Below, piece by piece: positions 42,038-49,391 of a stretch of DNA of 64,000 nt. Origin of the DNA: Mesorhizobium sp. dw_380 (GTDB taxonomy: Bacteria; Pseudomonadota; Alphaproteobacteria; Rhizobiales; Rhizobiaceae). The stretch spans positions 1 through 64,000 of the forward strand of contig NZ_JAFFIW010000035.1 of assembly GCF_018588885.1 (NCBI RefSeq), in the 5' to 3' direction. Numbering within the stretch: position 1 is the stretch's first letter; every line of letters starts with the position of its first letter. The translations under genes and the position numbers were made by a program. Under the pieces are notes generated by a model, which had not been told where the DNA came from, did not search any database, and saw only the letters and a list, made by a program, of their open reading frames with translations.

Positions 42038-42090
42038 AACTCCCCCTTCTCCGTTCACGGAGAGGTGGTCCGGATAGCGGCGCTCGCGGA

Positions 42091-43119
42091 TCAGTGCACG
42101 CCAGCGAATTGCTCTCGATGATGGGCCAAGAATGCCGGATGTGGCCACAGTTTCCGATCCGACGGAAGGTGCAATCCTTGCGATTCCGGTCGAAACAGAT
42201 TTCTCAATTCGCTAGGCACCCGGTTATGCGCGACCAGCAGCCGATGGTTCTCGTCTATCGAAATCAGGTGCCGGTCGAACAGCCAATGGACGGTCGCCGA
42301 CAGCGCGATGCCGTTCTGGACAATGTCTGGTCCGCCGACCGCGACTGGCTTGATATGGGCTGCCTGAACCTCGGCTCGACCGCCGCCATTGATCATGCGC
42401 AGGCCGGTGACGGCGCATTTGTCTTCATAGGCACGACAAACCTCCAGCCGGAAAGTTGCGTCACGAACTTTGCGGTTCAGCAGGATCTGCTCGACCTGAC
42501 GATCCACCTTTTCGGCAAAACCGGACTGTCCAGCAGAGTCAGGCTGCATCAGCAACGGAATATCGAACGGCAACATATCGGGACTGACTCTTCTGGCGTT
42601 GGCAGGATCCAGCGGTTCGCTAAGGCCGGTTAAGACGATGTCGTCGAAATCCTCGCTCAAGATCGGACGCATCGACTTGCCTTGCACTGCCTGACCTACG
42701 CGGGTGGGGTCGAGAACCTCGCGCAACAATGCCTCCGCATAGCGGCCATCCCGGATGAAGGGCACTGGCGTCGGAAATTCGAGATAGTCTGCGACATTGG
42801 CATAGTAGTGGTCTGCTCGTTCAGGGTCTGGCACGACACCGGTCACACGCGCAGTCGCGATATAGGCGCGGCGGCCGCCATTGCGCTGGGGCTCGCGAAA
42901 CAGCACCCAATCGCCAACCGCATTCCGCGCCGCTTCCAGATAGTTGCTGCGCGCGGGAAAATGATAGCGGCGAGTGATGTCATCGTCATAGCCAGAGCCC
43001 GGCTTCACATCGAAAACGGCTTTCACGATTCCATCCCGGAAATGCAAAGAGATCAGCTTAGCGATACTTTGGACGACGCGCGAGCCGTCGCCTCCCGATG
43101 TCCGCACGCTACGCCGCAC
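42091..43119 (-). CDS. HNH endonuclease with N-terminal sensing-type domain
   Basis: A 342-residue protein. The C-terminal part has an HNH module: KCAVTGLRMINGGGRAEVQAAHIKPVAVGGPDIVQNGIALSATVHWLFDRHLISID. The N-terminal half (YDDDITRRYHFPARSNYLEAARNAVGDWVLFREP...YYANVADYLEFPTPVPF) resembles the PUA/EVE-like modules seen in nucleases that recognise modified DNA. A role as a modification-dependent restriction enzyme is therefore possible but inferred. The start is GTG at 43119, with GGAG eight bases upstream. No methyltransferase lies next to it. Confidence 0.8.
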   Translation of the reverse strand: MRRSVRTSGGDGSRVVQSIAKLISLHFRDGIVKAVFDVKPGSGYDDDITRRYHFPARSNYLEAARNAVGDWVLFREPQRNGGRRAYIATARVTGVVPDPERADHYYANVADYLEFPTPVPFIRDGRYAEALLREVLDPTRVGQAVQGKSMRPILSEDFDDIVLTGLSEPLDPANARRVSPDMLPFDIPLLMQPDSAGQSGFAEKVDRQVEQILLNRKVRDATFRLEVCRAYEDKCAVTGLRMINGGGRAEVQAAHIKPVAVGGPDIVQNGIALSATVHWLFDRHLISIDENHRLLVAHNRVPSELRNLFRPESQGLHLPSDRKLWPHPAFLAHHREQFAGVH

Positions 43120-43188
43120 CTTGCAACTCCATGGAACGAGGCCGCATCTCGGGAGTTATATTAGGTCAACCTTGAAAAGGAGGTAGCG

Positions 43189-43515
43189 ATGAAGAAGCTC
43201 CTACTTGTCTCGGTTATCGCCATTGCTTCGGCGGCGGCGATGATCGCCCCCGCTGACGCACGCAGCCATGTTTTTATCGGCATCGGCGGCGGCTACAATG
43301 ACTATTACGGCAACGACTATTACGATGGTTATGGTGGCTATCGCAGTCGCTACATCTATAGCCCCTACGACGAAGACTACTACGACAACGGCTACAGGCC
43401 GTATTATTACCACCGGTACCACCGGTACCACCGGCACCACCGTTGCCGCGTCGAACTGGTCACGCACTGGCGCTATCACCACAGAGTAACTGAGGAAATC
43501 CGCGTCTGCGGCTGA
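43189..43515 (+). CDS. Tyr/His/Gly-rich secreted protein
   Basis: A 108-residue protein with a signal peptide (MKKLLLVSVIAIASAAAMIA, cleavage near ADA-RS). The mature part is dominated by Tyr, Gly, Asp, Arg and His (GGYNDYYGNDYYDGYGGY, YYYHRYHRYHRHHR) and ends in two cysteine-flanked strands (CRVELVTHWRYHHRVTEEIRVC). AAGGAGG precedes the ATG. Similar low-complexity exported proteins are common in rhizobia; a metal-binding or envelope role is a guess. Confidence 0.85.
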   Translation: MKKLLLVSVIAIASAAAMIAPADARSHVFIGIGGGYNDYYGNDYYDGYGGYRSRYIYSPYDEDYYDNGYRPYYYHRYHRYHRHHRCRVELVTHWRYHHRVTEEIRVCG

Positions 43516-43574
43516 CCTGACCTTGTGAAACTGATCCGGCCGGCATCTGCCGGTCGGATCGTTGCGCCGCGCTC

Positions 43575-44168
43575 TCACCGCCCCATCATCATTCCATAGT
43601 GCACCGCCAGCAGATCCAGCCCGACCTTCAGCAGCTTCGTCACCACATCCCTGCCCTCGCCGGTCTGTTCGGCCAGGCTCTTGATCGACCCGCCCGCGCA
43701 GCAGACCTTCTGCACCACGGCGGCGACCTCCCAGTGGCCGAGCGCCCTGGTGGCGGCGGCGTAGGCGCGGCCGGCGTCGAGCACGCTGTCGGCGATGCCG
43801 CCGCCCATCCGGCTGCCGTCGACGCGCTCGGTCCAGCGCATCGGCTTGACGCTCGCCTGCTGGCTGCACTGGAAATCCTCGCGGTAGCGCTGGCCGGCCT
43901 CGCGCTGCTGGCGCGACAGCGAGGTGATGCCCAGCAGCGGGTCAACATTGCGCACCCGCACAATGCCGCCGGTGGATGTGTAGCCGTCATTCGACACCTC
44001 GTAGACGCGCCGCGCTTCCAGCGTGCCGGCGGCGAGCCGCTTGCGGCCGAAGGCGTCATCCCTGAGCGCGAAATCATGGCCGATCTCGCGGCGGATGCGC
44101 ACCTGCTCGGCCTCGCCCTTCGGCAGCTTCGGCGCCTGTGGCTTGGCGGCTTTGGTTTTTTTGGGCAT
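43575..44168 (-). CDS. DUF6456-type protein
   Basis: A 197-residue protein with a basic N-terminus (MPKKTKAAKPQAPKLPKGE) and a helical C-terminal domain (MRWTERVDGSRMGGGIADSVLDAGRAYAAATRALGH...SIKSLAEQTGEGRDVVTKLLKVGLDLLAVHYGM) that resembles DUF6456, a helix-turn-helix-like rhizobial domain. AAGGAG lies seven bases before the ATG at 44168. Probably DNA-binding. It heads the accessory cluster that runs to 49.3 kb. Confidence 0.75.
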   Translation of the reverse strand: MPKKTKAAKPQAPKLPKGEAEQVRIRREIGHDFALRDDAFGRKRLAAGTLEARRVYEVSNDGYTSTGGIVRVRNVDPLLGITSLSRQQREAGQRYREDFQCSQQASVKPMRWTERVDGSRMGGGIADSVLDAGRAYAAATRALGHWEVAAVVQKVCCAGGSIKSLAEQTGEGRDVVTKLLKVGLDLLAVHYGMMMGR

Positions 44169-44217
44169 GGAGCGGCTCCTTGGGTTGGGGTGTTGGTGGA
44201 GAGGCTGGCGATCCTTC

Positions 44218-44375
44218 GCGCCCCCCTCTGCCCTGCCCGGGCATCTCCCCCTCTTGGGGGGAGATCGAGGGATCGCGGCCTTCGCCAATCGCAGACGTCG
44301 TAGGAGAAGCGTGGCGGCCAAGCTGCCAATCTCCCCCCTTGAGGGGGAGATGGCCGGCAGGCCAGAGGGGGGCGC
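44218..44375. repeat. Family II inverted-repeat element, copy 2 (158 bp)
   Basis: Arms GCGCCCCCCTCTG ... CAGAGGGGGGCGC around a core that includes CCTTCGCCAATCGCAGACGTCG. Arms and core are related to copies 1 and 3. It separates the DUF6456 gene from the gene at 44401. Confidence 0.85.
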
Positions 44376-44400
44376 TGTCCTGCCGACCTGTCGGAGATGA

Positions 44401-44706
44401 TCATCCCGTCATCTGCCTCACAGTTGCACTGGCAGCGCGCCTCGCCAGCAGCTCGCGCATCGTGCGCCTCTCGCGCACTTCGATGCAGAGCTGGGCGCTC
44501 GACGGGCAGAACTGGGCGTTGCCGCTCCTCACCTCGCCGCGCACGAAGCGCTGGATGGCGGCCTGCAGGTCGCAGAGCTCGGCCTCCCGCACGGCGCTGA
44601 GATAGCCGCGTATCTGCATCTCGACATCAGTCAGGGCGGATTGCGGGAAGCATGAGAACATCGCTGCCAGCGCCTTGGTCGCCTGCTGCAGTTCGGCTGC
44701 GGTCAT
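44401..44706 (-). CDS. Hypothetical protein next to the DUF1376 gene
   Basis: A 101-residue helical protein (MTAAELQQATKALAAMFSCF...EMQIRGYLSAVREAELCDLQAAIQRFVRGEV). Its 5' end overlaps the 3' end of the DUF1376 gene by 80 bases in another frame. GGAG precedes the ATG at 44706. The upstream extension of this frame is the shadow of the DUF1376 gene. Phage loader-like small proteins look similar; I cannot identify it. Confidence 0.6.
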   Translation of the reverse strand: MTAAELQQATKALAAMFSCFPQSALTDVEMQIRGYLSAVREAELCDLQAAIQRFVRGEVRSGNAQFCPSSAQLCIEVRERRTMRELLARRAASATVRQMTG

Positions 44707-45268
44707 GGGTGCGGATCTCCTCGATGATGGCATTGGCGGCGTCCAGGTGGGTTTTCGGCCGCTGCCAGCCGGGTTTTTTCCCCGAAAAAATGGGGTCTGT
44801 TCTGTTTTTACCCGCGAGGGACAAATGCTGAGCATTTTCCCGGGAAAAAGCGGAAGCTTTTTCACTCTGGTTTCTGGAGTCTGGAAAATGCCGCGGCAAA
44901 GTGCCGGCATTTGCCTGGGAATGCGCCTTTGTTTTCAACGCGGTGGCGGCGCCGCCGCGCGAGCCGGCGGCCGCCCTCGCCTCGCTTTTGACCCGCGCCT
45001 TGTTGAGTTCCCTGGTCAGCCTCTTGTGGCCGATCTCGCCCGCCTCGCGCTCGAAGAAGGTCAGGAGATCAGGGCCGATGGCGCGCCACTTTTTGAGTGA
45101 AAGCCGCGCCACGCGCGCGAGCTTGGCATCGTCGTCGGGCAGCCGGCCGCCGGCGTTCCACATCGCCATCAAAAGCAGCATGTAGGCGCCGATCTGCTCG
45201 GTGGAGAGCTGCAGCGTGTCGCCGACGAAATCGGAGACGTAGAGCTGCATGAAGGGCCGCTCGCTCAT
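44627..45268 (-). CDS. DUF1376-type protein (phage replication-like)
   Basis: The 213-residue protein begins MSERPFMQLYVSDFVGDTLQLSTEQIGAYMLLLMAMW, the DUF1376 signature found in prophage and rhizobial accessory regions. KLARVARLSLKKWRAIGPDLLTFF and a long charged, low-complexity C-terminus follow. The N-terminal domain resembles winged-helix replication organisers. The start at 45268 removes an implausible 19-residue extension. Confidence 0.8.
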   Translation of the reverse strand: MSERPFMQLYVSDFVGDTLQLSTEQIGAYMLLLMAMWNAGGRLPDDDAKLARVARLSLKKWRAIGPDLLTFFEREAGEIGHKRLTRELNKARVKSEARAAAGSRGGAATALKTKAHSQANAGTLPRHFPDSRNQSEKASAFSRENAQHLSLAGKNRTDPIFSGKKPGWQRPKTHLDAANAIIEEIRTHDRSRTAAGDQGAGSDVLMLPAIRPD

Positions 45269-45360
45269 GCCACGCTCCGCGCCGCGCCCACGGGCGGGTT
45301 GATGGAACCAGCCGCACGCCCGCACGTTATGACGCGTCGATGCAAAAGGGAGGTTCGCCG

Positions 45361-45642
45361 ATGACGGCCTTCATGCCGGTGACGCTGCGCTTTTGCGACA
45401 ACAAGACGATGCTGGTCGGCTCCGTGGCCGAAGCCGAGACGGCGCTGCGGCAGCAATGGCCCGACAAGACCGCGCCCAGCTATCTCCATGCCGCCCGGCT
45501 GGTCAGGCTTGCGATCGAGGGCAGTTGCTGTCCGCGCACCGCCTTCGAAGCATTCAGCAAGGCCGCCCGGCAACAGGGCATATTGGTGGTCAAGCCGAGA
45601 AGCCGCGCGCATGACTGGCTGGACGCCGCCGCCAGCCCGTAA
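45361..45642 (+). CDS. DUF982-type protein, copy 1
   Basis: A 93-residue protein with the DUF982 pattern: VTLRFCDNKTMLVGSVAEAETALRQQWPDKTAPSYLHAARLVRLAIEGSCCPRTAFEAFSKAARQQGIL. This family is almost confined to the Hyphomicrobiales and is of unknown function. It is followed 102 bases later by a second DUF982 gene in the same direction. Confidence 0.85.
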   Translation: MTAFMPVTLRFCDNKTMLVGSVAEAETALRQQWPDKTAPSYLHAARLVRLAIEGSCCPRTAFEAFSKAARQQGILVVKPRSRAHDWLDAAASP

Positions 45643-45744
45643 AGCGGGCGCGACGACGGCGATGCAACCGCCGGCCGGCCTCGCGCGTTTATGAGCGTCG
45701 GCTTGAAAGCCGCGCCCCGACCGAAGGTGAACGCAGTGGGTACG

Positions 45745-46053
45745 ATGAAAACCGGAGTGCCGCTCAAAGTATGCCTGGACGAGCAAGTCGAGGAGATCGA
45801 CAGCGTCAGTGACGCCGCCGATTTCCTGCAGCGCTGGCCGATCGAGCGGCGCGGCCACGTCTACCGTAGCGCGCTCAACGCCTGCAGCGCGGCGATCGCG
45901 GCGCAGATATCGGAATCCGACGCGATCAAAGTCTTCACCGGCTTTGCCCGCGTCGCCGGCATTCTGGTCGAGGCCGGAGGCCCGGCCATGAGGCTCGAGA
46001 AAAGGACGACGCACAGCCGCATGCCCAAAGAGGGCCGGCAGGCGCCGAAATAG
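45745..46053 (+). CDS. DUF982-type protein, copy 2
   Basis: A 102-residue DUF982 protein (PLKVCLDEQVEEIDSVSDAADFLQRWPIERRGHVYRSALNACSAAIAAQISESDAIKVFTGFARVAGIL). It is clearly diverged from copy 1 but shows the same order of motifs. I start at the ATG at 45745 where the domain begins; an in-frame ATG at 45691 would add 18 residues. Confidence 0.8.
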   Translation: MKTGVPLKVCLDEQVEEIDSVSDAADFLQRWPIERRGHVYRSALNACSAAIAAQISESDAIKVFTGFARVAGILVEAGGPAMRLEKRTTHSRMPKEGRQAPK

Positions 46054-46147
46054 GGATGTGAGGGTCCTTTCTCCCCGTTTCGCCTGCGTCTCGGTAAATG
46101 GCATTTGCCTGTCCAAGTCCATCCCCGACGTTTAATCCTGTTAACTC

Positions 46148-46201
46148 GCGCTGCCCCTCATCCGCCTGCCGGCACCTTCTCCCCGTGAACGGGGAGAAGG
46201 G
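46148..46201. repeat. Family III palindromic repeat
   Basis: GCGCTGCCCCTCATCCGCC followed by TTCTCCCCGTGAACGGGGAGAA. The hairpin part is a strong palindrome. The same sequence recurs, paired, at 48228-48448. Confidence 0.8.
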
Positions 46202-46210
46202 AGCTCTCGT

Positions 46211-46891
46211 CTATACCGCCTCGAAAACCCGGCGCTGAAAGCGCGCCTGGTGGTAGCTGCAATAACTTTTCAGCGCCCTGGTGCGCATGCCGCAGCACAG
46301 CATGTCGGCATCAGGCCGCCCGCCCGGCGCATCGTTCTCGGAATCTTCCTCCAGCGCCAGGTCGAGCGGCGCGCGGCAGCGGGAAAACAGGCAGTCGATG
46401 AAGCGCATCGCCACGCCATGCGGCTGGCGGCCGATCGGCCCGCGCTGCGGCGCCGGCACTTTGAAACGATAGGCTTCGCCGTCGGCGACCAGCACGCCCA
46501 TCTCGCGCACGAACAGGCGCGGCGGCAGCCAGGCCGGCGACGAATCGCGCTTGGGCCGGGCCTTGTTCTTGCGAGCGGCGACGATGCCCTCGGCAGCACC
46601 CGCTTCGAGGAGCTTTCCGGCGGCAGCCTTGCCATTGGCGCTGCTCTTCGTCCGCCTTCGGCCTTGTCGCTTGCTCTTCACCCGCTTGGCGGTGGCCGGC
46701 GGTCCTCCCTTGCCATTGGCAAAGCCGATCGCGCCCAGCATGGCGTTGCGGTGAACGATGCCGATGATGGCGTTGCGCGAGACCGGGCTGCCACGCAGCG
46801 CGCTGAACGCCGCCGCGATCCTCGAGGCCGAAAGCCCGTCCCTCAGCCAGCGGGCGATCTCCTGCAATTCGGCGTCGCTATATCCCGCCAT
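46211..46891 (-). CDS. GcrA-like cell-cycle regulator family protein
   Basis: The 226-residue protein opens MAGYSDAELQEIARWLRDGLSASRIAAAF and continues SPVSRNAIIGIVHRNAM, the helix-turn-helix pattern of GcrA. It then has a basic linker (KRVKSKRQGRRRTKSS) and a C-terminal Cys/His cluster (CLFSRCRAPL, MLCCGMRTRALKSYCSYHQARF) as in the sigma-70-binding end of GcrA. It is longer than typical GcrA and lies in an accessory cluster, so it is probably a paralogue rather than the main cell-cycle regulator. Confidence 0.8.
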   Translation of the reverse strand: MAGYSDAELQEIARWLRDGLSASRIAAAFSALRGSPVSRNAIIGIVHRNAMLGAIGFANGKGGPPATAKRVKSKRQGRRRTKSSANGKAAAGKLLEAGAAEGIVAARKNKARPKRDSSPAWLPPRLFVREMGVLVADGEAYRFKVPAPQRGPIGRQPHGVAMRFIDCLFSRCRAPLDLALEEDSENDAPGGRPDADMLCCGMRTRALKSYCSYHQARFQRRVFEAV

Positions 46892-47020
46892 GTCCAGGCT
46901 CCATCCAAGGGTGCGCCTTCGGCCGCGCTTCGAGAGCGCGCGCCGTCGGCCATGCGTCAGGGCGCGGCCACCGGGCCGCCGTCGAGGTAGTGTGTTTCGG
47001 AGTCCGGCTTCTCGCCGCAA

Positions 47021-47368
47021 TCAGCCGGAGCGGATCGATTGCCCGGCGGCGAGGCGCGCAAGCCGCTCCTGCGCCGACTTCCTGTCGGGGGCGGAAACCG
47101 CCCTGCCCGTTGCAGGCTCGAACAAGATGACGGTGCCGTCCTGCGTGCGGATGCACCGGTCGAATTGGGGGCCGGAGCCGAGGGGAGCGGCGGCTCCGGC
47201 CGTTCCGGTCGCCGGTGACGGGCGGACCGGACCCGGGGCTGGTGCGGTCAAGCACGGAGCCTCGGGCTTCGTCCCGGCCGGGGAGGAGGACGACCGGGAC
47301 GGAAGGGAATGGGACGCCTCACAGGAGGCCGGCGCTACCGCGCCATCAAGGCTGGACAGGTTCTGCAT
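47021..47368 (-). CDS. Hypothetical protein under the shared AT-rich promoter element
   Basis: A 115-residue Ser/Pro/Ala-rich frame from MQNLSSLDGAVAP to SAQERLARLAAGQSIRSG, with FDRCIRTQDGTVILFEPATGRAV near the end as its most protein-like segment. The ATG at 47368 lies only seven bases beyond the element at 47375-47398, so the transcript would be nearly leaderless. No known family. Confidence 0.5.
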   Translation of the reverse strand: MQNLSSLDGAVAPASCEASHSLPSRSSSSPAGTKPEAPCLTAPAPGPVRPSPATGTAGAAAPLGSGPQFDRCIRTQDGTVILFEPATGRAVSAPDRKSAQERLARLAAGQSIRSG

Positions 47369-47374
47369 GGCCAG

Positions 47375-47398
47375 ATATAAGCATAACTCAAAAATAGA
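47375..47398 (-). promoter_or_regulatory. Shared AT-rich promoter/operator element, copy 1
   Basis: Read on the minus strand it is TCTATTTTTGAGTTATGC followed by TTATAT. An identical 20-base core occurs at 48909-48928. Both copies sit just upstream of an accessory-cluster gene and flank the S24-type repressor gene. TTATAT can serve as a -10. Confidence 0.75.
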
Positions 47399-47442
47399 TG
47401 CAAGCCATTCTTTCATAGACGAGAGCAGCTTTCATCGCTCAC

Positions 47443-48147
47443 ATGGGCGCCATGGCAAAAACGGAACTGTCGATCAAGGTCGGCGCGGCGATCCGCCAGG
47501 CGCGCAAGCAGCGCGGCCTGGTCATGCGCCACATCGCCGAGCACAACGACACCGATGTCGCCGCCGTCGGCAATTGGGAAACCGGCCGCAACCTGCCCAA
47601 GACCGAGAACCTGCTGAAGACCGCCGCCTTCCTGCGCGTCGACCCGGTCGCGCTCGGCAGGGGCGAGGTCGTCTTCCTCGACGATGCCGGTCCGGTCGCC
47701 GATGCCGAGATCGTCACCGATGCCGGCCCCTTGCCCGCAGGATCAATGGATGTCGAGGTGCTGGGCGCCGCGGTCGGCGGCGACGACGGCGACTTCACCT
47801 TCAACGGCGAGCCCGCCGGCTATGTCCAGCGCCCGCCTGGCGTCCGCAACCTGCCGAAAGTGTTCGCGCTGCATGTGCTCAGCGATTCCATGGTGCCGCG
47901 CTACGAACCCGGCGACCTGATCTATTGCGGCGGCCGCGACGCCGTGCCCGGCGACCATGTGGTGATCGAGACCTTCCCGGAAGAAAACGAGCGCAACGGC
48001 AAGGCCTTCATCAAGAAGCTGGTCAAGCGCACGGCGGCCGAACTGGTGGTCGAACAGTACAATCCGCCCAAGACGCTGACCTTCAACCGCTACGCGATCA
48101 AGCACGTCTGGCGGGTGATTCCGCTGAAGGAACTGCTGGGGTATTGA
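47443..48147 (+). CDS. XRE/S24-type phage-like repressor
   Basis: The 234-residue protein has an N-terminal helix-turn-helix (IKVGAAIRQARKQRGLVMRHIAEHNDTDVAAVGNWETGRNLPKTENLLKTAAFL) and a C-terminal S24 peptidase/LexA-like domain. That domain carries VLSDSMVPRYEPGDLIYCGG (nucleophile serine) and FIKKLVKR (general-base lysine). It should self-cleave on SOS-type stress and release its targets. It lies between the two copies of the shared 20-base element, which are therefore its likely operators. The ribosome binding site is weak, and an ATG three codons later is possible. Confidence 0.88.
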   Translation: MGAMAKTELSIKVGAAIRQARKQRGLVMRHIAEHNDTDVAAVGNWETGRNLPKTENLLKTAAFLRVDPVALGRGEVVFLDDAGPVADAEIVTDAGPLPAGSMDVEVLGAAVGGDDGDFTFNGEPAGYVQRPPGVRNLPKVFALHVLSDSMVPRYEPGDLIYCGGRDAVPGDHVVIETFPEENERNGKAFIKKLVKRTAAELVVEQYNPPKTLTFNRYAIKHVWRVIPLKELLGY

Positions 48148-48227
48148 GGGAGCGCTTTTCCCGATGCAGCGCCCCGCCGGCGTTCTTACAACATTGATAG
48201 CTGACGAAACCATCCGGGACAGCCTAC

Positions 48228-48448
48228 TTTCTCCCCGTCTCTATACGGGGAGAAATGTCCGGTAGGACAATGAGGGGCAGCGCTAAGATTTCGGTAAGTA
48301 GCGTCTCGAATGCCACACTTCGCAGAAAATAACTAAAATTGGTAACTCTCTCCCAGACCATCAGAATAGAAGTTCAATTCTGCCGAATCAGCGCTGCCCC
48401 TCATCCGCCTGCCGGCACCTTCTCCCCGTATAGTGACGGGGAGAAGGG
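48228..48448. repeat. Family III repeat pair, inverted
   Basis: Left copy at 48228-48284 (TTCTCCCCGT ... ACGGGGAGAA ... ATGAGGGGCAGCGCT) and right copy at 48390-48448 in the opposite orientation, separated by about 105 AT-richer bases. This fills most of the gap between the repressor and the zinc-ribbon gene; no gene is seen in it. Confidence 0.8.
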
Positions 48449-48499
48449 GCTGGGGTCGCGATGTCAGCGAAAACCATCCGCGACAGCACGTCCTTTTGA

Positions 48500-48802
48500 T
48501 CAAGCCCGCCGCGCCCCCTCCAGCGGCACCGCCCGGTCGCTCAGCATTTGCGCCTCGCTGCGCACACGCTGGCGCTCGTCGATGAACGCCGCCTGGATCG
48601 AGATCGCCGTGCCCGGCAGCCCGTCGGCGCGGCAGGCCGAGCAGACGATGCGGCCCGAAAGCGCCGCCAGCGGCGTGTTGCCATTCACCCCGAACCGCTT
48701 CAGCTGATCGGGCCGCCACCATCTGTTGCGGCCGCAATCGGCGCATTCGACGGAGATCGATGCGACCTGCGCGATCACTGATTCCCTGCCCGGCAATGCC
48801 AT
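48500..48802 (-). CDS. Zinc-ribbon hypothetical protein
   Basis: A 100-residue protein with two CxxC knuckles (ECADCGRNRWW and IVCSACRADGLPG), consistent with a zinc ribbon, followed by a helical tail (ERQRVRSEAQML). GAGGAGGGG precedes the ATG. Probably nucleic-acid binding. It is divergent from the 48967 gene. Confidence 0.7.
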   Translation of the reverse strand: MALPGRESVIAQVASISVECADCGRNRWWRPDQLKRFGVNGNTPLAALSGRIVCSACRADGLPGTAISIQAAFIDERQRVRSEAQMLSDRAVPLEGARRA

Positions 48803-48902
48803 CGCCCCTCCTCGCTCTTTGTTCCTGATTTGTTCGTATATTCCTGTGTTTTGGCCCGGGAGTCGAGTCGCAGTTTCAACACTCTGCCAAAAGTTTCTCT
48901 TC

Positions 48903-48928
48903 TCTATATTTTTGAGTTATGCTTATAT
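48903..48928 (+). promoter_or_regulatory. Shared AT-rich promoter/operator element, copy 2
   Basis: TCTATATTTTTGAGTTATGC followed by TTATAT. It matches copy 1 over 20 consecutive bases and has two extra bases before them. It lies 39 bases before the start of the 48967 gene. Confidence 0.75.
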
Positions 48929-48966
48929 GTACTCGCAAGCATGAGTCATCAGATCCGGGAGCAACG

Positions 48967-49329
48967 ATGGATGCCGCCGATTTCGCCCGCGCCTGCGGTT
49001 ACACCGGCGACAGCCCCGCTTTGCTCGAAGCCTTCGAGGCGATCCGCAGCAGCGGCATCGCGCAGGCCCGCCACGACCATTTCAGGCGCAAGGCCGTCAT
49101 CGATGAACTGAAGCAGTCAGAGCCGCTGTTCCTGGCAGCGATCGGCCCGGCGCTGTCGGCGGAGGAGGCCATCGAGGATACCGCCCGCTTCATCGCCTGC
49201 TGGCGCAACATGCCGCGCTGGCGCCAGGAGCGGCGCCTGCCCGACCTCGTCAGGGCCAGGCAGCAACGGCTCCTGGCGCGCTTCCTGCGCCGCTACGGCC
49301 ATCGTCTGTGGGCGCTCGAAGCAGCCTGA
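48967..49329 (+). CDS. Hypothetical protein under the shared element
   Basis: A 120-residue, mainly helical protein (MDAADFARACGYTGDSPALLEAFEAI...ACWRNMPRWRQERRLPDLVRARQQRLLARFLRRYGHRLW) rich in arginine toward the C-terminus. GGGAG lies six bases before the ATG. No known family. Its promoter region carries the element shared with the 47021-47368 gene, so both are probably repressed by the S24-type protein. Confidence 0.65.
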   Translation: MDAADFARACGYTGDSPALLEAFEAIRSSGIAQARHDHFRRKAVIDELKQSEPLFLAAIGPALSAEEAIEDTARFIACWRNMPRWRQERRLPDLVRARQQRLLARFLRRYGHRLWALEAA

Positions 49330-49391
49330 GGCGGGCGGCTTCTGGCAAACGGCGTTGCGGGTGATCTTCCCCCTTGTGGGGAAGGAAGAAC

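Noticed and set aside
43575..49329. Intact prophage
   Set aside because: A phage-type repressor and DUF1376 are present, but there is no integrase, portal, capsid, tail or lysis gene and no attachment-site repeats.
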